Source of the DNA: Spirosoma profusum
GTDB lineage: Bacteria > Bacteroidota > Bacteroidia > Cytophagales > Spirosomataceae
Reading direction: 5' to 3'
Length of the DNA: 64,000 nt
NCBI RefSeq assembly: GCF_014699005.1
Contig: NZ_JACWZY010000013.1
Coordinates: forward strand, 122,386 to 186,385
Below the pieces are notes generated by a model that worked only from the letters and a program-made list of their open reading frames with translations, ran no database searches and was not told where the DNA came from. Shown here piece after piece: positions 1 through 9,165 of the stretch (positions are counted from its first letter, which is position 1; the number at the start of each line of letters is the position of its first letter). A program made the position numbers and the translations under genes.

Positions 1-1
1 G

Positions 2-847
2 GTTTATGGTCTGGTACTGGCCTCATGTAAGCTAACGAATGTTGGGGTTAATTCGGTGGAGTTTGCGGACCCCACAGTTACCGCCGTTGCTGCTGGTTCG
101 GTTGATGAAGCGTCGGGGATGGCCGATAGCTGGAGTATGCCAGGAAATCTCTGGATTAATCAGGATAGTGGTAGTCCGGCTGAATTGTCACTGCTGGGGC
201 ATGACGGTAAGGTAAAGGGTACGATTAAGATCCCAAGATTCGATAACCGCGACTGGGAAGAAATGGCCATTGGGCCGGGGCCGAAAGACGGTACGAACTA
301 CATCTATATTGGCGAAATCGGCGATAACCTGGGGCAGAATGTGCTCTGTCAGATTTACCGCATGTCTGAACCTGCTACGTTGCAAACCGCCATCACCGAC
401 GCCGAGCGGATTAACTTTAAGTACCCGGATGGCGCTCGCGATGCCGAAGCCATGTTTGTTGATCCACAGACGAAAGACATTTATATTATCTCGAAACGGG
501 AGGAGAACGTGCATCTCTACAGCCTTCCTTATCCACAGAATATCAACGAAGTAGCCACCGCCACGGCCTGGGGAGAAATACCTATGACTTTTGTAACGGG
601 AGCCGCTATTTCGCCCGATGGGAGTGAAATTATAGTGCGTTCCTACACCGAAATCAGATACTGGAAACGCGAAGCTGGCCAATCCGTTGCCGATGCCCTG
701 CAAAAAGGCACTAGCCGCCTTTTGCCGTATCGGGTCGAGCCGCAGGGCGAAGCCGTTTGTTTCGACAAAGACGGAAAAGGCTATTTTACCATTAGTGAGC
801 GCGCTAATGCCTCGTCGACAAATCTGTATTATTATGCTAAAAAATAG
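2..847 (+). CDS. Lipoprotein, probable beta-propeller (5' end outside window)
   Basis: The frame is open from base 2, so the gene starts upstream. The first visible residues, VYGLVLASCKLTN, are the end of a lipoprotein signal peptide with lipobox LASC (Cys is the ninth visible residue), so the GTG at 56 is internal and not the start. The mature part has repeated short strands and motifs such as NRDWEEMAIGPG, YIYIGEIGDN and DAEAMFVDP. These look like the esterase/SdiA-regulated style beta-propeller proteins that Bacteroidota genomes often list as hypothetical or PE-PGRS proteins. It is probably a surface or periplasmic protein; the substrate is unknown. The stop codon lies at the edge of a 21-bp perfect inverted repeat. 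The lipoprotein reading is strong, the fold assignment is a guess. Confidence 0.65.
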   Translation, partial: VYGLVLASCKLTNVGVNSVEFADPTVTAVAAGSVDEASGMADSWSMPGNLWINQDSGSPAELSLLGHDGKVKGTIKIPRFDNRDWEEMAIGPGPKDGTNYIYIGEIGDNLGQNVLCQIYRMSEPATLQTAITDAERINFKYPDGARDAEAMFVDPQTKDIYIISKREENVHLYSLPYPQNINEVATATAWGEIPMTFVTGAAISPDGSEIIVRSYTEIRYWKREAGQSVADALQKGTSRLLPYRVEPQGEAVCFDKDGKGYFTISERANASSTNLYYYAKK

Positions 848-912
848 TCGTTAGTCATTAGTCGTCTGTCAATAATATAGCTCTATCGACTGACGACTAA
901 TGACTAACGACT
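846..912. repeat. Intergenic 21-bp perfect inverted repeat
   Basis: The arms 846-866 and 892-912 are perfect reverse complements built from the repeating word TAGTC/GACTA, with a 25-nt spacer. The repeat begins at the stop codon of the preceding gene and separates it from the antiporter gene 20 bp further on. It could fold into a strong hairpin in RNA and act as a transcript 3' end. No T-run follows, so it is not a classical rho-independent terminator. Confidence 0.85.
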
Positions 913-931
913 GAATACACCGACAAACTCC

Positions 932-2104
932 ATGGATTCCTCCATTCTGATTATTATTCTCAGTTTGTCGGTATTGATTTCGTACGCGTTCGACCTGTTC
1001 AGCAGTCGCTTCAGAACCCCGTCGGTGTTGTTATTGCTGCTGATGGGGATGCTCACCCGGCAGGCAACCGACTATTTTGGTGTTCAACTTCCCTATATCA
1101 ACGCCATTTTACCCATTCTCGGCACCCTCGGACTGATTTTGATTGTGCTGGAAGGGGGCCTCGATCTTGAACTCCACGGCGACCGATTAAGCCTGATTCG
1201 ACGCTCGTTGATGGCGTCGCTGCTCTCGATGATGGGTGGTACGTTGATTATGGCGACCATGCTGTATCTGCTCCTGAATGATTCGTTCTACCATTGCCTG
1301 GTTGCCGCACTTCCCTTTTCCATCATCAGCAGTACAGTAACCGTGCAGAGCATTTCCAACCTGTCAGATAATCAGAAAGACTTTGCCATTTATGAATCGG
1401 CGTTTGCCAGTATTCTGGGTATTATGGCGTATAATTTTCTGCTACTGAGCCGCGAATCAATTTTTGGGGCCGTACTGTCGTTTACCCGCGATACGTTGGT
1501 AATGGCGCTGATTTCGCTGGCTTGCTGCTTTTTATTGCTTTATCTGATTAGCCGCATCAACCACCGCATCAAATTTCTGCCCATTATTTCAGTGCTGTTT
1601 CTGGTGTATGCACTGGCCGAAATAAACCACCTGTCGTCGCTGCTATTAATTCTGATTTTTGGCCTGTTTCTGAACAATACCGAATTATTTATCCGGGGCC
1701 GATTGAGTGAGATTCTGAAGAACGATTTGTTCGAGAAGGAACTTGATCAACTCAAAAACCTGACTGCCGAAGGCGCGTTTGTGGTTCGTACGTTCTTTTT
1801 TCTGATACTGGGCTATGCCGCCGTGCCCAGCGATTTAATCAATACGGACGCCCTGATTGTCAGCGCCTTATTTATCATGGTTATTCTGGCCTGGCGATGG
1901 GTAACGCTCCGGCTAACGTATCGGGGGACGGCCGGGGCTTTGCTTTGGCTGGCTCCACGGGGCTTGGTAACTATTCTGCTTTACCTCAATATCCCCGAAG
2001 ACCTGCGCCTGTTGGGTTTTCGGGAGGGGATTCCCGTGCTGGTCGTTGTGCTATCGTCCATCGTCGTAATTGCGGGCGTCAGGGGCGATGGAACAATGAA
2101 ATGA
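932..2104 (+). CDS. Cation:proton antiporter (CPA1/NhaP-like), membrane domain only
   Basis: A 390-residue, almost entirely hydrophobic protein with about 11-12 membrane segments. LIVLEGGLDLEL near residue 70 and WLAPRGLVTILL near residue 335 match conserved segments of monovalent cation:proton antiporters of the CPA1 family, which exchange Na+ or K+ for H+ across the inner membrane. The usual acidic TDP and ND motifs are not obvious; the corresponding region reads STVTVQSIS and YESAFASILG, so ion specificity or activity may differ. It lacks the C-terminal RCK/TrkA regulatory domain seen in many relatives. The gene stands alone between an upstream hairpin and a 200-bp gap before the sigma-factor operon. 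The ATG at 932 is the first in frame. The family call is fairly secure, transport activity is inferred. Confidence 0.72.
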   Translation: MDSSILIIILSLSVLISYAFDLFSSRFRTPSVLLLLLMGMLTRQATDYFGVQLPYINAILPILGTLGLILIVLEGGLDLELHGDRLSLIRRSLMASLLSMMGGTLIMATMLYLLLNDSFYHCLVAALPFSIISSTVTVQSISNLSDNQKDFAIYESAFASILGIMAYNFLLLSRESIFGAVLSFTRDTLVMALISLACCFLLLYLISRINHRIKFLPIISVLFLVYALAEINHLSSLLLILIFGLFLNNTELFIRGRLSEILKNDLFEKELDQLKNLTAEGAFVVRTFFFLILGYAAVPSDLINTDALIVSALFIMVILAWRWVTLRLTYRGTAGALLWLAPRGLVTILLYLNIPEDLRLLGFREGIPVLVVVLSSIVVIAGVRGDGTMK

Positions 2105-2315
2105 CGTGAATAATGCGATTAACTAATTCATTCACAGTTTATTGCTTACGCTTGGGGCTTCGACAGTATTCCCGTTAAAATAAAAGCGAGCAATGTAAGC
2201 TAACACTGGTTCGGATTGACGAGCGATTGAAATAATCAAAAAAATCTGCGAATTGACTAAGGGATAAAGCGGGTTCTTCGGACTTAGTAATAAACACACT
2301 TGTTTGTGTCTGCCG

Positions 2316-3017
2316 ATGGCCGAGAATTTACCCCAAAAACCTGACCCTGCCAACCCCTTCCGAAAACAGGTAAGCGAACCACTCGTGGTCGATACCGAAT
2401 TTCTGATTCGGCAGGCTTTCGTTGAAGATGCCCGACACGGGTACGAACTGCTGTTCCGACGATATTACCGAAACTTATGCAGTCAGGCGGTGCGGTTTGT
2501 GCATTCGCGCACCGTTGCCGAAGATCTGGTCAGCGAAGTGTTTTTCAGCTTCTGGAAAAATCACGTTCACCTGCACATTACCACTACGTATCAGGCATAT
2601 CTGTATGCGGCTGTACGCAAACGGGCTTACACCCATCTGCGGCAGGAATTTCGTCAGGAGCCCATTCTCGCCGAAACCGAAACGGAACAATTCGATGCCG
2701 ACGTAGCACTCGACCCGGAACAACTACTTCAGTATACCGAGCTTGCTCAACGTATTGAAGAAACGGTACGTGCCTTGCCGCCACAGTGCCAGCGTGTGTT
2801 TGTGATGAGTCGGTTTGAAGGTAAAAAGCATCGCGAAATCGCTGAAGAACTTCAGATTTCGCCAAAAACCATAGAAGCCCATTTGAGTCGGGCACTTTCG
2901 CAACTTCGTCAGACCCTCCATCTGGGGCTATTCTGCTGGTTGGTGATACTGGCTTCTGGTCAACCTTTCACCCCGCCGAGCTTTCCGGTTCCGGCGCATC
3001 AAATCGTTATGAAATGA
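2316..3017 (+). CDS. ECF-type sigma-70 factor, FecI/RpoE-like
   Basis: An RNA polymerase sigma factor of about 233 residues when started at the ATG at 2316; an in-frame TTG lies four codons upstream at 2304. Region 2 spans roughly residues 30-95 (YELLFRRYYRNL; AEDLVSEVFFSFWKN). Region 4 spans roughly 135-190, with the helix-turn-helix ISPKTIEAHLSRALSQLR. The C-terminal tail is hydrophobic. Its stop overlaps the ATG of the FecR gene by 4 bases (ATGA), so the pair is translationally coupled. By analogy with Bacteroidota FecI/FecR systems it should be held by FecR and released when the downstream SusC receptor senses its ligand, switching on the glycan locus. Confidence 0.9.
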   Translation: MAENLPQKPDPANPFRKQVSEPLVVDTEFLIRQAFVEDARHGYELLFRRYYRNLCSQAVRFVHSRTVAEDLVSEVFFSFWKNHVHLHITTTYQAYLYAAVRKRAYTHLRQEFRQEPILAETETEQFDADVALDPEQLLQYTELAQRIEETVRALPPQCQRVFVMSRFEGKKHREIAEELQISPKTIEAHLSRALSQLRQTLHLGLFCWLVILASGQPFTPPSFPVPAHQIVMK

Positions 3018-4018
3018 AATCGACAAATATAAAAGATACGCTGTTTGAGCACTTTGCGGGTCGCTCGACAGCCCTTCAGCGGACGATGATTGCCGACTGG
3101 CTGCGGGAACCTGCCAATCAGACGCAGTACGTTGCCTGGCTCGATGAATGGGAACAGCAGCACCTGCAATATCTGGCAGACGAAGACACTGCCTTCCAAA
3201 ACCTTAACAATCGAATCGATACCTGGGAAGATGCCCAGCACCACGTAACGGAAACCCAACAGCCCACTATTATTCGACCATTGTTTGCGCAACCACGCTG
3301 GCTGGTAGCGGCTGCTGTACTGCTGTGTTTGCTCGGCGGTTTATATGCCAGCCGAACGTATTGGCTTTACCAGACCATCGAAACCGCCTACGGCGAAACC
3401 CGCCCGTTGACGTTATCGGATGGCTCACACGTAACGCTCAATGCGCATTCGACGCTACGTGTGCCGCGCTTTGGTTTCGGCCAAAAGAGCCGGACCGTCT
3501 GGCTGACTGGGGAAGCTGCTTTCACGGTTCAGCATACTGCAACAAACCAGCGTTTTGTGGTGCATACCAATCGCGGTGTCGACGTAGTGGTGCTAGGTAC
3601 CGAATTCAACGTATCAGACCGGCCGGGTGGCACCAAAGTGGTGTTGAGTAAGGGTGCTATCCAGCTTAATTATACTGGTAAAACCAGAGCCGTTCGCCAA
3701 CTCCGCCTGAAACCGGGCGATGCGGTGAGTGTGGACCCGTCAGGTCAGTTGCGGCAAAGTCATACGACGCAGCCTGAAATAAGCACGGTCTGGCGCGAAC
3801 ACCGGTTTGTCTTTAATCACACTACGGTTCGGGAAATTGCCGAACTCCTGCGCGATACGTATAACCTGCGCGTAGTGCTGAAAAACAAGGAGTTAGCTAC
3901 ACGAACCGTGACGGGTTCTTTCGAGGCCCGTAATGCCGATGAATTTCTTCAGGTAGTGGCTGAACTGCTGGAAATCAATTATAAGCAGAAAGATAATACC
4001 GTCACTTTTTTCGAATAA
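3014..4018 (+). CDS. FecR-family anti-sigma factor
   Basis: A 334-residue inner-membrane protein. The N-terminal cytoplasmic part (about residues 1-95) should bind the sigma factor encoded just upstream. One membrane segment is near residues 96-116 (WLVAAAVLLCLLGGLYAS). The periplasmic FecR domain follows (about 120-225, with LTLSDGSHVTLNAHSTLRVP), then a DUF4974 C-terminal domain (about 255-332). In this family the periplasmic part contacts the STN domain of a TonB-dependent receptor; the next gene encodes such a receptor, 36 bp downstream. Sigma factor, anti-sigma factor and receptor therefore form a complete trans-envelope signalling unit. Confidence 0.9.
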   Translation: MKSTNIKDTLFEHFAGRSTALQRTMIADWLREPANQTQYVAWLDEWEQQHLQYLADEDTAFQNLNNRIDTWEDAQHHVTETQQPTIIRPLFAQPRWLVAAAVLLCLLGGLYASRTYWLYQTIETAYGETRPLTLSDGSHVTLNAHSTLRVPRFGFGQKSRTVWLTGEAAFTVQHTATNQRFVVHTNRGVDVVVLGTEFNVSDRPGGTKVVLSKGAIQLNYTGKTRAVRQLRLKPGDAVSVDPSGQLRQSHTTQPEISTVWREHRFVFNHTTVREIAELLRDTYNLRVVLKNKELATRTVTGSFEARNADEFLQVVAELLEINYKQKDNTVTFFE

Positions 4019-4054
4019 CCCGCTCACTCTCGAACATTTTCTCTCGTTACGTAT

Positions 4055-7000
4055 ATGCTCTTACGCTTACATGCTACTACGTTGCCTGTTTTGCTCGCTG
4101 GCGCGTTGCTGGGCGGACTCCACCCCGCCAGCAGCCAGACATTGGCCATGGTTCGGCAACAGAACCGTACAACACTTCCGGCCATTACTACTCGCCGGCT
4201 GATCGACGTACTGAACGACCTCAAATCGCGATACCAAACCGATATTTTGTTTGAAGACCGAACCATCGCTAATCTGACCGTTCCGGCCGATGTGTTGACG
4301 GGCAGTACGTCGCTGGAAAATGCGCTGAGTCGGGTGCTGAGGCCGTTTAGTCTGCGTTATAAGCAGGTGAAAACGGGCACGTGGGTTGTTCTGAATAAGA
4401 AACCAGCGCACACTACCGACGATGCTAAATTGCCAGCAACGCAACCCACTGAGCAGCGCTTGCCCGATAATAACAGGCTCGATACGGGCTTAACTTCTCA
4501 ATCTACTACGTCGGTAACCCCTGTTCCAGTCGATATTCCAGTAACTGGAACTGTAACTGCCTCAGATAATGGAGCGACATTGCCTGGAGTAAGCGTCGTT
4601 GTGAAAGGTACAAATCGCGGTACAACGACAGATGCCAACGGTCGTTATCAACTCAGTATTCCTGAACCGGCAGCCGGTGCATCAACATTAGTACTGGTTT
4701 TTTCCTATGTGGGCTACGTAGGGCAGGAAGTGGGGATAAATAATCGTTCTGAAATCAATGTTCAATTGGTAGAAAATAACCAGTCGCTGAACGAAGTGGT
4801 GGTTGTGGGCTATGGTACCGTTCGTAAAAGCGATCTCACAGGTTCTGTTACGTCGCTCAAAGCACAGGATTTAACGCGGGGCACGAATGTGAACCTGCAA
4901 CAGACGTTACAGGGGCGGTCGCCGGGGGTACAGATTTATCAGAAAAGTGGCGAACCGGGCGCGACGATGAGCGTTCAGATTCGTGGTATTACGTCGATTA
5001 CCGGCAACAATGACCCACTCTATGTAGTGGATGGATTGCCCGTGAATGATGGAACGGCGATTGGTTCAGCCAGCGCGGGCGGAACGACCAACAATCCAAA
5101 TAATCGCACACCATTGAACAGTTTGAATCCGGCTGATATTGAGTCGATTGAGATTTTGAAAGATGCGTCGGCATCGGCTATTTACGGGTCGCGGGGCGCA
5201 AATGGGGTGGTCATAATCACTACGAAAAAAGGAAAAGATGGCAAACTGAAAGTGGAATACAATGGTACGTATGGTGTTCAGAAAGTGGCTCATACGCAAC
5301 GGTTTATGACGGGCGAAGAATACACGAAAGCCATCAACGAAATCATCGATCTCGGAAAACTGACTACCCCCAAAGTGACGGATACCAACGCCAATACCGA
5401 TTGGCAGAGTTTGTTGCTACGTGATGCGCCGATTCAGTCGCACGACCTGTCGTTTAGTGGGGCAGGGGGCAATACGAAATACTACATGTCGGTGGGCTAC
5501 TTCAATCAGGATGGGATTATGCTGAAATCCGGCACGCGTCGGTACAACGCCCGCGTGAACGTAGAGAACGGTGTCGCTTCGAAGTACAACGTAGGGATTA
5601 GCCTGACAACTGCCTACACGCGAGACTATTACAACGCTACCGGCGTAGGTCTGAACGACAACGCCAGTGCGCTCTACATGGCTCAGAACTACGACCCTAC
5701 TGCACCGCCGTACAATGCCGATGGGTCGTTTTACCGCTCTCCGCTGATGGCGCCGATGGACAATCCGCTGGCTGTGATCAATGGTCAGTACGGCATGGGC
5801 GATACGTATCGGACATTTGGCAATGTGTATGCCGAGTATTTTCTAATCCCCTCGTTATCAGCCAAAGTTCGGGTGGGCGTCGATTTGAATGATAATCAAC
5901 GGTATTTCTGGATTGATCCCACTACGTTGACGGGATTGTCGTACAACGGATACGCCGATGTACGCGATGGGAAACGTGGCTATTATCTGGCTGAAGGTAC
6001 ACTGAACTACAATAAAGAGTTTAAAAATCACCGGATTTCGGCGGTGATTGGTTCGACGTATGAACGCTACACATCCAGCTCGCTGGTTGCTAATTCCCGT
6101 TCGTTCGCGCTACCTGATTTGACGTTCGATGCGCTGGGAACAGGCGACAATACGTTAAATGGCGTGAGCAGTGGTCGGCAGGAGAATAAACTGGTGTCAT
6201 TTCTGGGAAGGGTCAATTATGCGTTTCTGGGCAAATATCTGATTACGGCGTCGATGCGGGCGGATGGTTCGGCTCGTTTCGGCCCAAACAAGCGGTTTGG
6301 CTATTTCCCCTCGGCGGCAGTGGCCTGGCGGATTCACGACGAGGATTTTCTGAAAAATAATCGGGTAATCAGTGAGTTGAAATTGCGGGCTAGCTACGGA
6401 GTAACAGGGAACCAGCCAACGGCCAATTACCTCTATTTCTCAACGTATTCAGCCGGACGTAACGCAGTATTTAATGGAAACAAAGTCAGTTCATTACAAC
6501 CCTCACGTAGCGCCAACCCGGATTTACAGTGGGAGTCGGCGGTACAGGCTGATATTGGTGTGGATTTTGGCTTTTTCAACGGCCGGCTAACAGGTAGTCT
6601 GGATTATTACAATCGTAAAACATCCAATCTACTTTATGATATTCCACAGCCAGCCAGTACGGGTTTTGGAAGTCGCACGGAGAACGTCGGCAGTATGCGA
6701 AATACGGGGTTAGAATTTGCGCTGAAAGGCGTCGTTGTCGACAATAAAGATTTTCGTGTCGATGCCGGTTTCAACATCACTACGTTGAAAAACCAGGTGC
6801 TGAGTCTGGGTAATGTGAGTCAGTCGATTGGCTCTGGCCCGGGCAGTATCGGGCAGGTTAGCATTCTGAAACCGGGCGAATCCATCGGTTCATTCTACGG
6901 CTACCTGGTCGATGGGGTTTGGCAAACGGGTGATGATTTCGGGCAGGCGCAGAGTGGCGTTCGTCCCGGCGACCTGAAATACCGCGATCTGGACGGCAAC

Positions 7001-7540
7001 AAAATCATTAACGCCAGTGACCGGGTCATACTTGGTAAATCGCTGCCAGATTTTTACTACGGGTTCAACACCAGCGTATCCTATAAGTGGCTTATTCTGG
7101 ACGTGTTTTTCGAAGGTTCTGGCGGGGCTAAAATGCTGAACAGTAGTCTGGTCGATTCGTATTATCCGGTCGATTACCGACGTAACAAACTGGCCGTTCC
7201 CTACCTGAATCGCTGGACACCGACGAACCCGACCAATGATTACCCTTCGTTCCTGCCGAACGACGTACAAGGGCAACGTCAGGTGACGAACAAAACGGTG
7301 GAAGATGCTTCCTATTTGCGGCTTCAGTCCATTCGCCTGTCGTATAAATTGCCGCTGCCTGCCAATCGCTACGTTAGCGGGACGTCAGTCTTCGTCAATG
7401 GGCAGAACCTCGCTACGTTCACGAAGTATTCAGGTGCTGATCCGGCGGCCAATGCGCTCGGCGACAACATTTTACGTATCGACTATAATACCTACCCGCT
7501 CACCCGCACGTTTACCGCTGGTCTGAACTTACAGTTCTGA
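4055..7540 (+). CDS. SusC/RagA TonB-dependent receptor with STN signalling domain
   Basis: A 1161-residue outer-membrane receptor. In order: signal peptide (about 1-28), STN domain (about 45-112, including LNDLKSRYQTDILFEDR), linker, carboxypeptidase-regulatory-like domain (about 160-245, GATLPGVSVVVKGTNRGT), plug domain (about 250-375, with the SusC-type motif ILKDASASAIYGSRGANGV), and a C-terminal 22-strand barrel. The STN domain is the part that talks to FecR, and the gene lies directly after fecI/fecR, so this receptor probably both imports a glycan and reports its presence. The paired SusD gene follows 36 bp downstream. With two sulfatases and a GH2 enzyme next door, a sulfated oligosaccharide is the likely ligand (inference). 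Confidence 0.93.
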   Translation: MLLRLHATTLPVLLAGALLGGLHPASSQTLAMVRQQNRTTLPAITTRRLIDVLNDLKSRYQTDILFEDRTIANLTVPADVLTGSTSLENALSRVLRPFSLRYKQVKTGTWVVLNKKPAHTTDDAKLPATQPTEQRLPDNNRLDTGLTSQSTTSVTPVPVDIPVTGTVTASDNGATLPGVSVVVKGTNRGTTTDANGRYQLSIPEPAAGASTLVLVFSYVGYVGQEVGINNRSEINVQLVENNQSLNEVVVVGYGTVRKSDLTGSVTSLKAQDLTRGTNVNLQQTLQGRSPGVQIYQKSGEPGATMSVQIRGITSITGNNDPLYVVDGLPVNDGTAIGSASAGGTTNNPNNRTPLNSLNPADIESIEILKDASASAIYGSRGANGVVIITTKKGKDGKLKVEYNGTYGVQKVAHTQRFMTGEEYTKAINEIIDLGKLTTPKVTDTNANTDWQSLLLRDAPIQSHDLSFSGAGGNTKYYMSVGYFNQDGIMLKSGTRRYNARVNVENGVASKYNVGISLTTAYTRDYYNATGVGLNDNASALYMAQNYDPTAPPYNADGSFYRSPLMAPMDNPLAVINGQYGMGDTYRTFGNVYAEYFLIPSLSAKVRVGVDLNDNQRYFWIDPTTLTGLSYNGYADVRDGKRGYYLAEGTLNYNKEFKNHRISAVIGSTYERYTSSSLVANSRSFALPDLTFDALGTGDNTLNGVSSGRQENKLVSFLGRVNYAFLGKYLITASMRADGSARFGPNKRFGYFPSAAVAWRIHDEDFLKNNRVISELKLRASYGVTGNQPTANYLYFSTYSAGRNAVFNGNKVSSLQPSRSANPDLQWESAVQADIGVDFGFFNGRLTGSLDYYNRKTSNLLYDIPQPASTGFGSRTENVGSMRNTGLEFALKGVVVDNKDFRVDAGFNITTLKNQVLSLGNVSQSIGSGPGSIGQVSILKPGESIGSFYGYLVDGVWQTGDDFGQAQSGVRPGDLKYRDLDGNKIINASDRVILGKSLPDFYYGFNTSVSYKWLILDVFFEGSGGAKMLNSSLVDSYYPVDYRRNKLAVPYLNRWTPTNPTNDYPSFLPNDVQGQRQVTNKTVEDASYLRLQSIRLSYKLPLPANRYVSGTSVFVNGQNLATFTKYSGADPAANALGDNILRIDYNTYPLTRTFTAGLNLQF

Positions 7541-7576
7541 ACGTATCGAAATCGTCGGGCATAACCTTATTTATTC

Positions 7577-9040
7577 ATGAAAAAAATCGTCAATTATATT
7601 CTCCTTTCCGGTCGCTTGCTGGCGCTCTCGTCCTGCGAAGAAGCGTTGCAGGTAACCCCAAAATCTGAGTTTTCGCCGGGGAACGTACTGACTTCCGAAA
7701 GCGGTATCAAATCGCTGCTGTTTTCGGCCTACGCGCAGGAGCAAACCCAGTCGAACTCACGCTACGTGATCAATGATTCCGAGGTTTGTACCGACATGGG
7801 ATTCAACACCGGCGGAGCCGAAAACGGGCAGCTCATTACGTTGATCAACTTCACCTGGGACCCGTCGCTAGGTACGTTCAATGACGATATGTGGGGACCG
7901 AATTACCGGTCCATTCGCGACGCCAACGGGGTAATCGAAAACATCGCCAACGTTACTACGTCCGACGCGAATAAAAAACTATATCGGGCTGAAGCACGGG
8001 CACTTCGGGCGCAGGCATACGCCAATTTGTATAACTTTTTTGGTACTGTTCCGCTACGTACCTCGACGACGCAACCCGCCGATCTGGCCCGTGCGACAGA
8101 CGATGCGATGAAAACGTTTGTCGAAATGGAACTCACGCAGGCCATTCCCGATTTGCCCGACCCCGGGAAAGAAGAAGCGTATGGCCGATTGAACAAGGGC
8201 AACGCGAATGGTATTCTGGCCAAATTTTACCTGAATACCAAGCAGTGGCAGAAAGCGGCCGACGCTGCCAAAGCCGTGATGGATTTCAACTATTATTCAC
8301 TAAATCCAAATTTTGTAAATCTGTTCCGGATTGAAAATGAGGGTACTAGCAACAAAGAAATGATGCTGGTGTTGCAGTGCCGCACCGAAGACCCATTTGG
8401 CAACTGGTATCAGGCAGGCGCATTGCCACCTTCGTACAAAAGCAGTCCGCAGTTTCCGAACTACACCTACAGATCGACCATGTCGAACTTCGCGACCCAG
8501 TATCGGCTACGTACCGCGTTCACCAGCTCGTATGCGGCTGCTGATAAACGACTTCAACTGATCTGCACCAGCTACGTCAACAGTAGCGATCAGGTAGTGG
8601 ATTTATCGACCGGTGATAACGCCCGTAGTTTTAAGTATTGGGACAACAATACGGTTGGAAACAACAGCGGAACCGACGTGCCGGTACTACGTTACGCTGA
8701 TATACTCTTAACCCGCGCCGAAGCCCTTAACGAACTTAATGGCCCTAGCACAGAAGCCTTTACATTGATCAATCAGGTACGTACACGAGCAGGCATCCCC
8801 AACCTGACCGCAACTGACACACCCACGAAAGAAGCGTTCCGTACGGCTATTTTCCGGGAGCGGGGCTGGGAGTTTGTCGCGGAAGGCAAACGTCGGGAAG
8901 ATTTGATACGTCAGGGAACATTTATTTCACTGGCGCTGGCTCGCGGCATCACCAACGCCAAACCTGAGCGGGCTTTGTTTCCGATTCCACAAGTTGAAAT
9001 CGATGCGAACAAGCTTTGCACGCAGAATCCGGGCTACTAA
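7577..9040 (+). CDS. SusD/RagB nutrient-binding lipoprotein
   Basis: A 487-residue SusD-family surface lipoprotein, partner of the preceding SusC. The lipobox is LSSC with Cys20; an Arg at position 13 sits inside the hydrophobic stretch, which is unusual. The family's TPR-like helices show in RAEARALRAQAYANLYNFFG (about 135-155). The conserved C-terminal region includes VPVLRYADILLTRAEALNE and the ending LFPIPQVEID...NPGY typical of SusD. It should cap the SusC barrel and bind the oligosaccharide. I count ten TACGT words inside this gene, about seven times the chance number. A 14-bp inverted repeat begins directly after the stop codon. Confidence 0.93.
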   Translation: MKKIVNYILLSGRLLALSSCEEALQVTPKSEFSPGNVLTSESGIKSLLFSAYAQEQTQSNSRYVINDSEVCTDMGFNTGGAENGQLITLINFTWDPSLGTFNDDMWGPNYRSIRDANGVIENIANVTTSDANKKLYRAEARALRAQAYANLYNFFGTVPLRTSTTQPADLARATDDAMKTFVEMELTQAIPDLPDPGKEEAYGRLNKGNANGILAKFYLNTKQWQKAADAAKAVMDFNYYSLNPNFVNLFRIENEGTSNKEMMLVLQCRTEDPFGNWYQAGALPPSYKSSPQFPNYTYRSTMSNFATQYRLRTAFTSSYAAADKRLQLICTSYVNSSDQVVDLSTGDNARSFKYWDNNTVGNNSGTDVPVLRYADILLTRAEALNELNGPSTEAFTLINQVRTRAGIPNLTATDTPTKEAFRTAIFRERGWEFVAEGKRREDLIRQGTFISLALARGITNAKPERALFPIPQVEIDANKLCTQNPGY

Positions 9041-9152
9041 GGAAATGAATAATGGTCAATGAGATACCATAATTTGTAGAAATCCGTAATGAACAACTGG
9101 TAGTATCCGGCTTATTGCATTATTCATTCTACATTGTTCATTATTCATTTCC
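9041..9152. repeat. Intergenic inverted repeat (14-bp perfect arms) after SusD
   Basis: GGAAATGAATAATG at 9041-9054 is repeated in reverse complement at 9139-9152. The spacer also contains partial copies of the same ATTATTCATT word. The element separates the SusD gene from the first sulfatase. It could limit read-through or stabilise the upstream mRNA. No T-run follows. Confidence 0.75.
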
Positions 9153-9165
9153 CGCAGTATTCATT

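Noticed and set aside
2132..2353. A minus-strand 73-residue protein before the sigma factor
   Set aside because: No recognisable motif, overlaps the sigma-factor start, composition as expected for chance.
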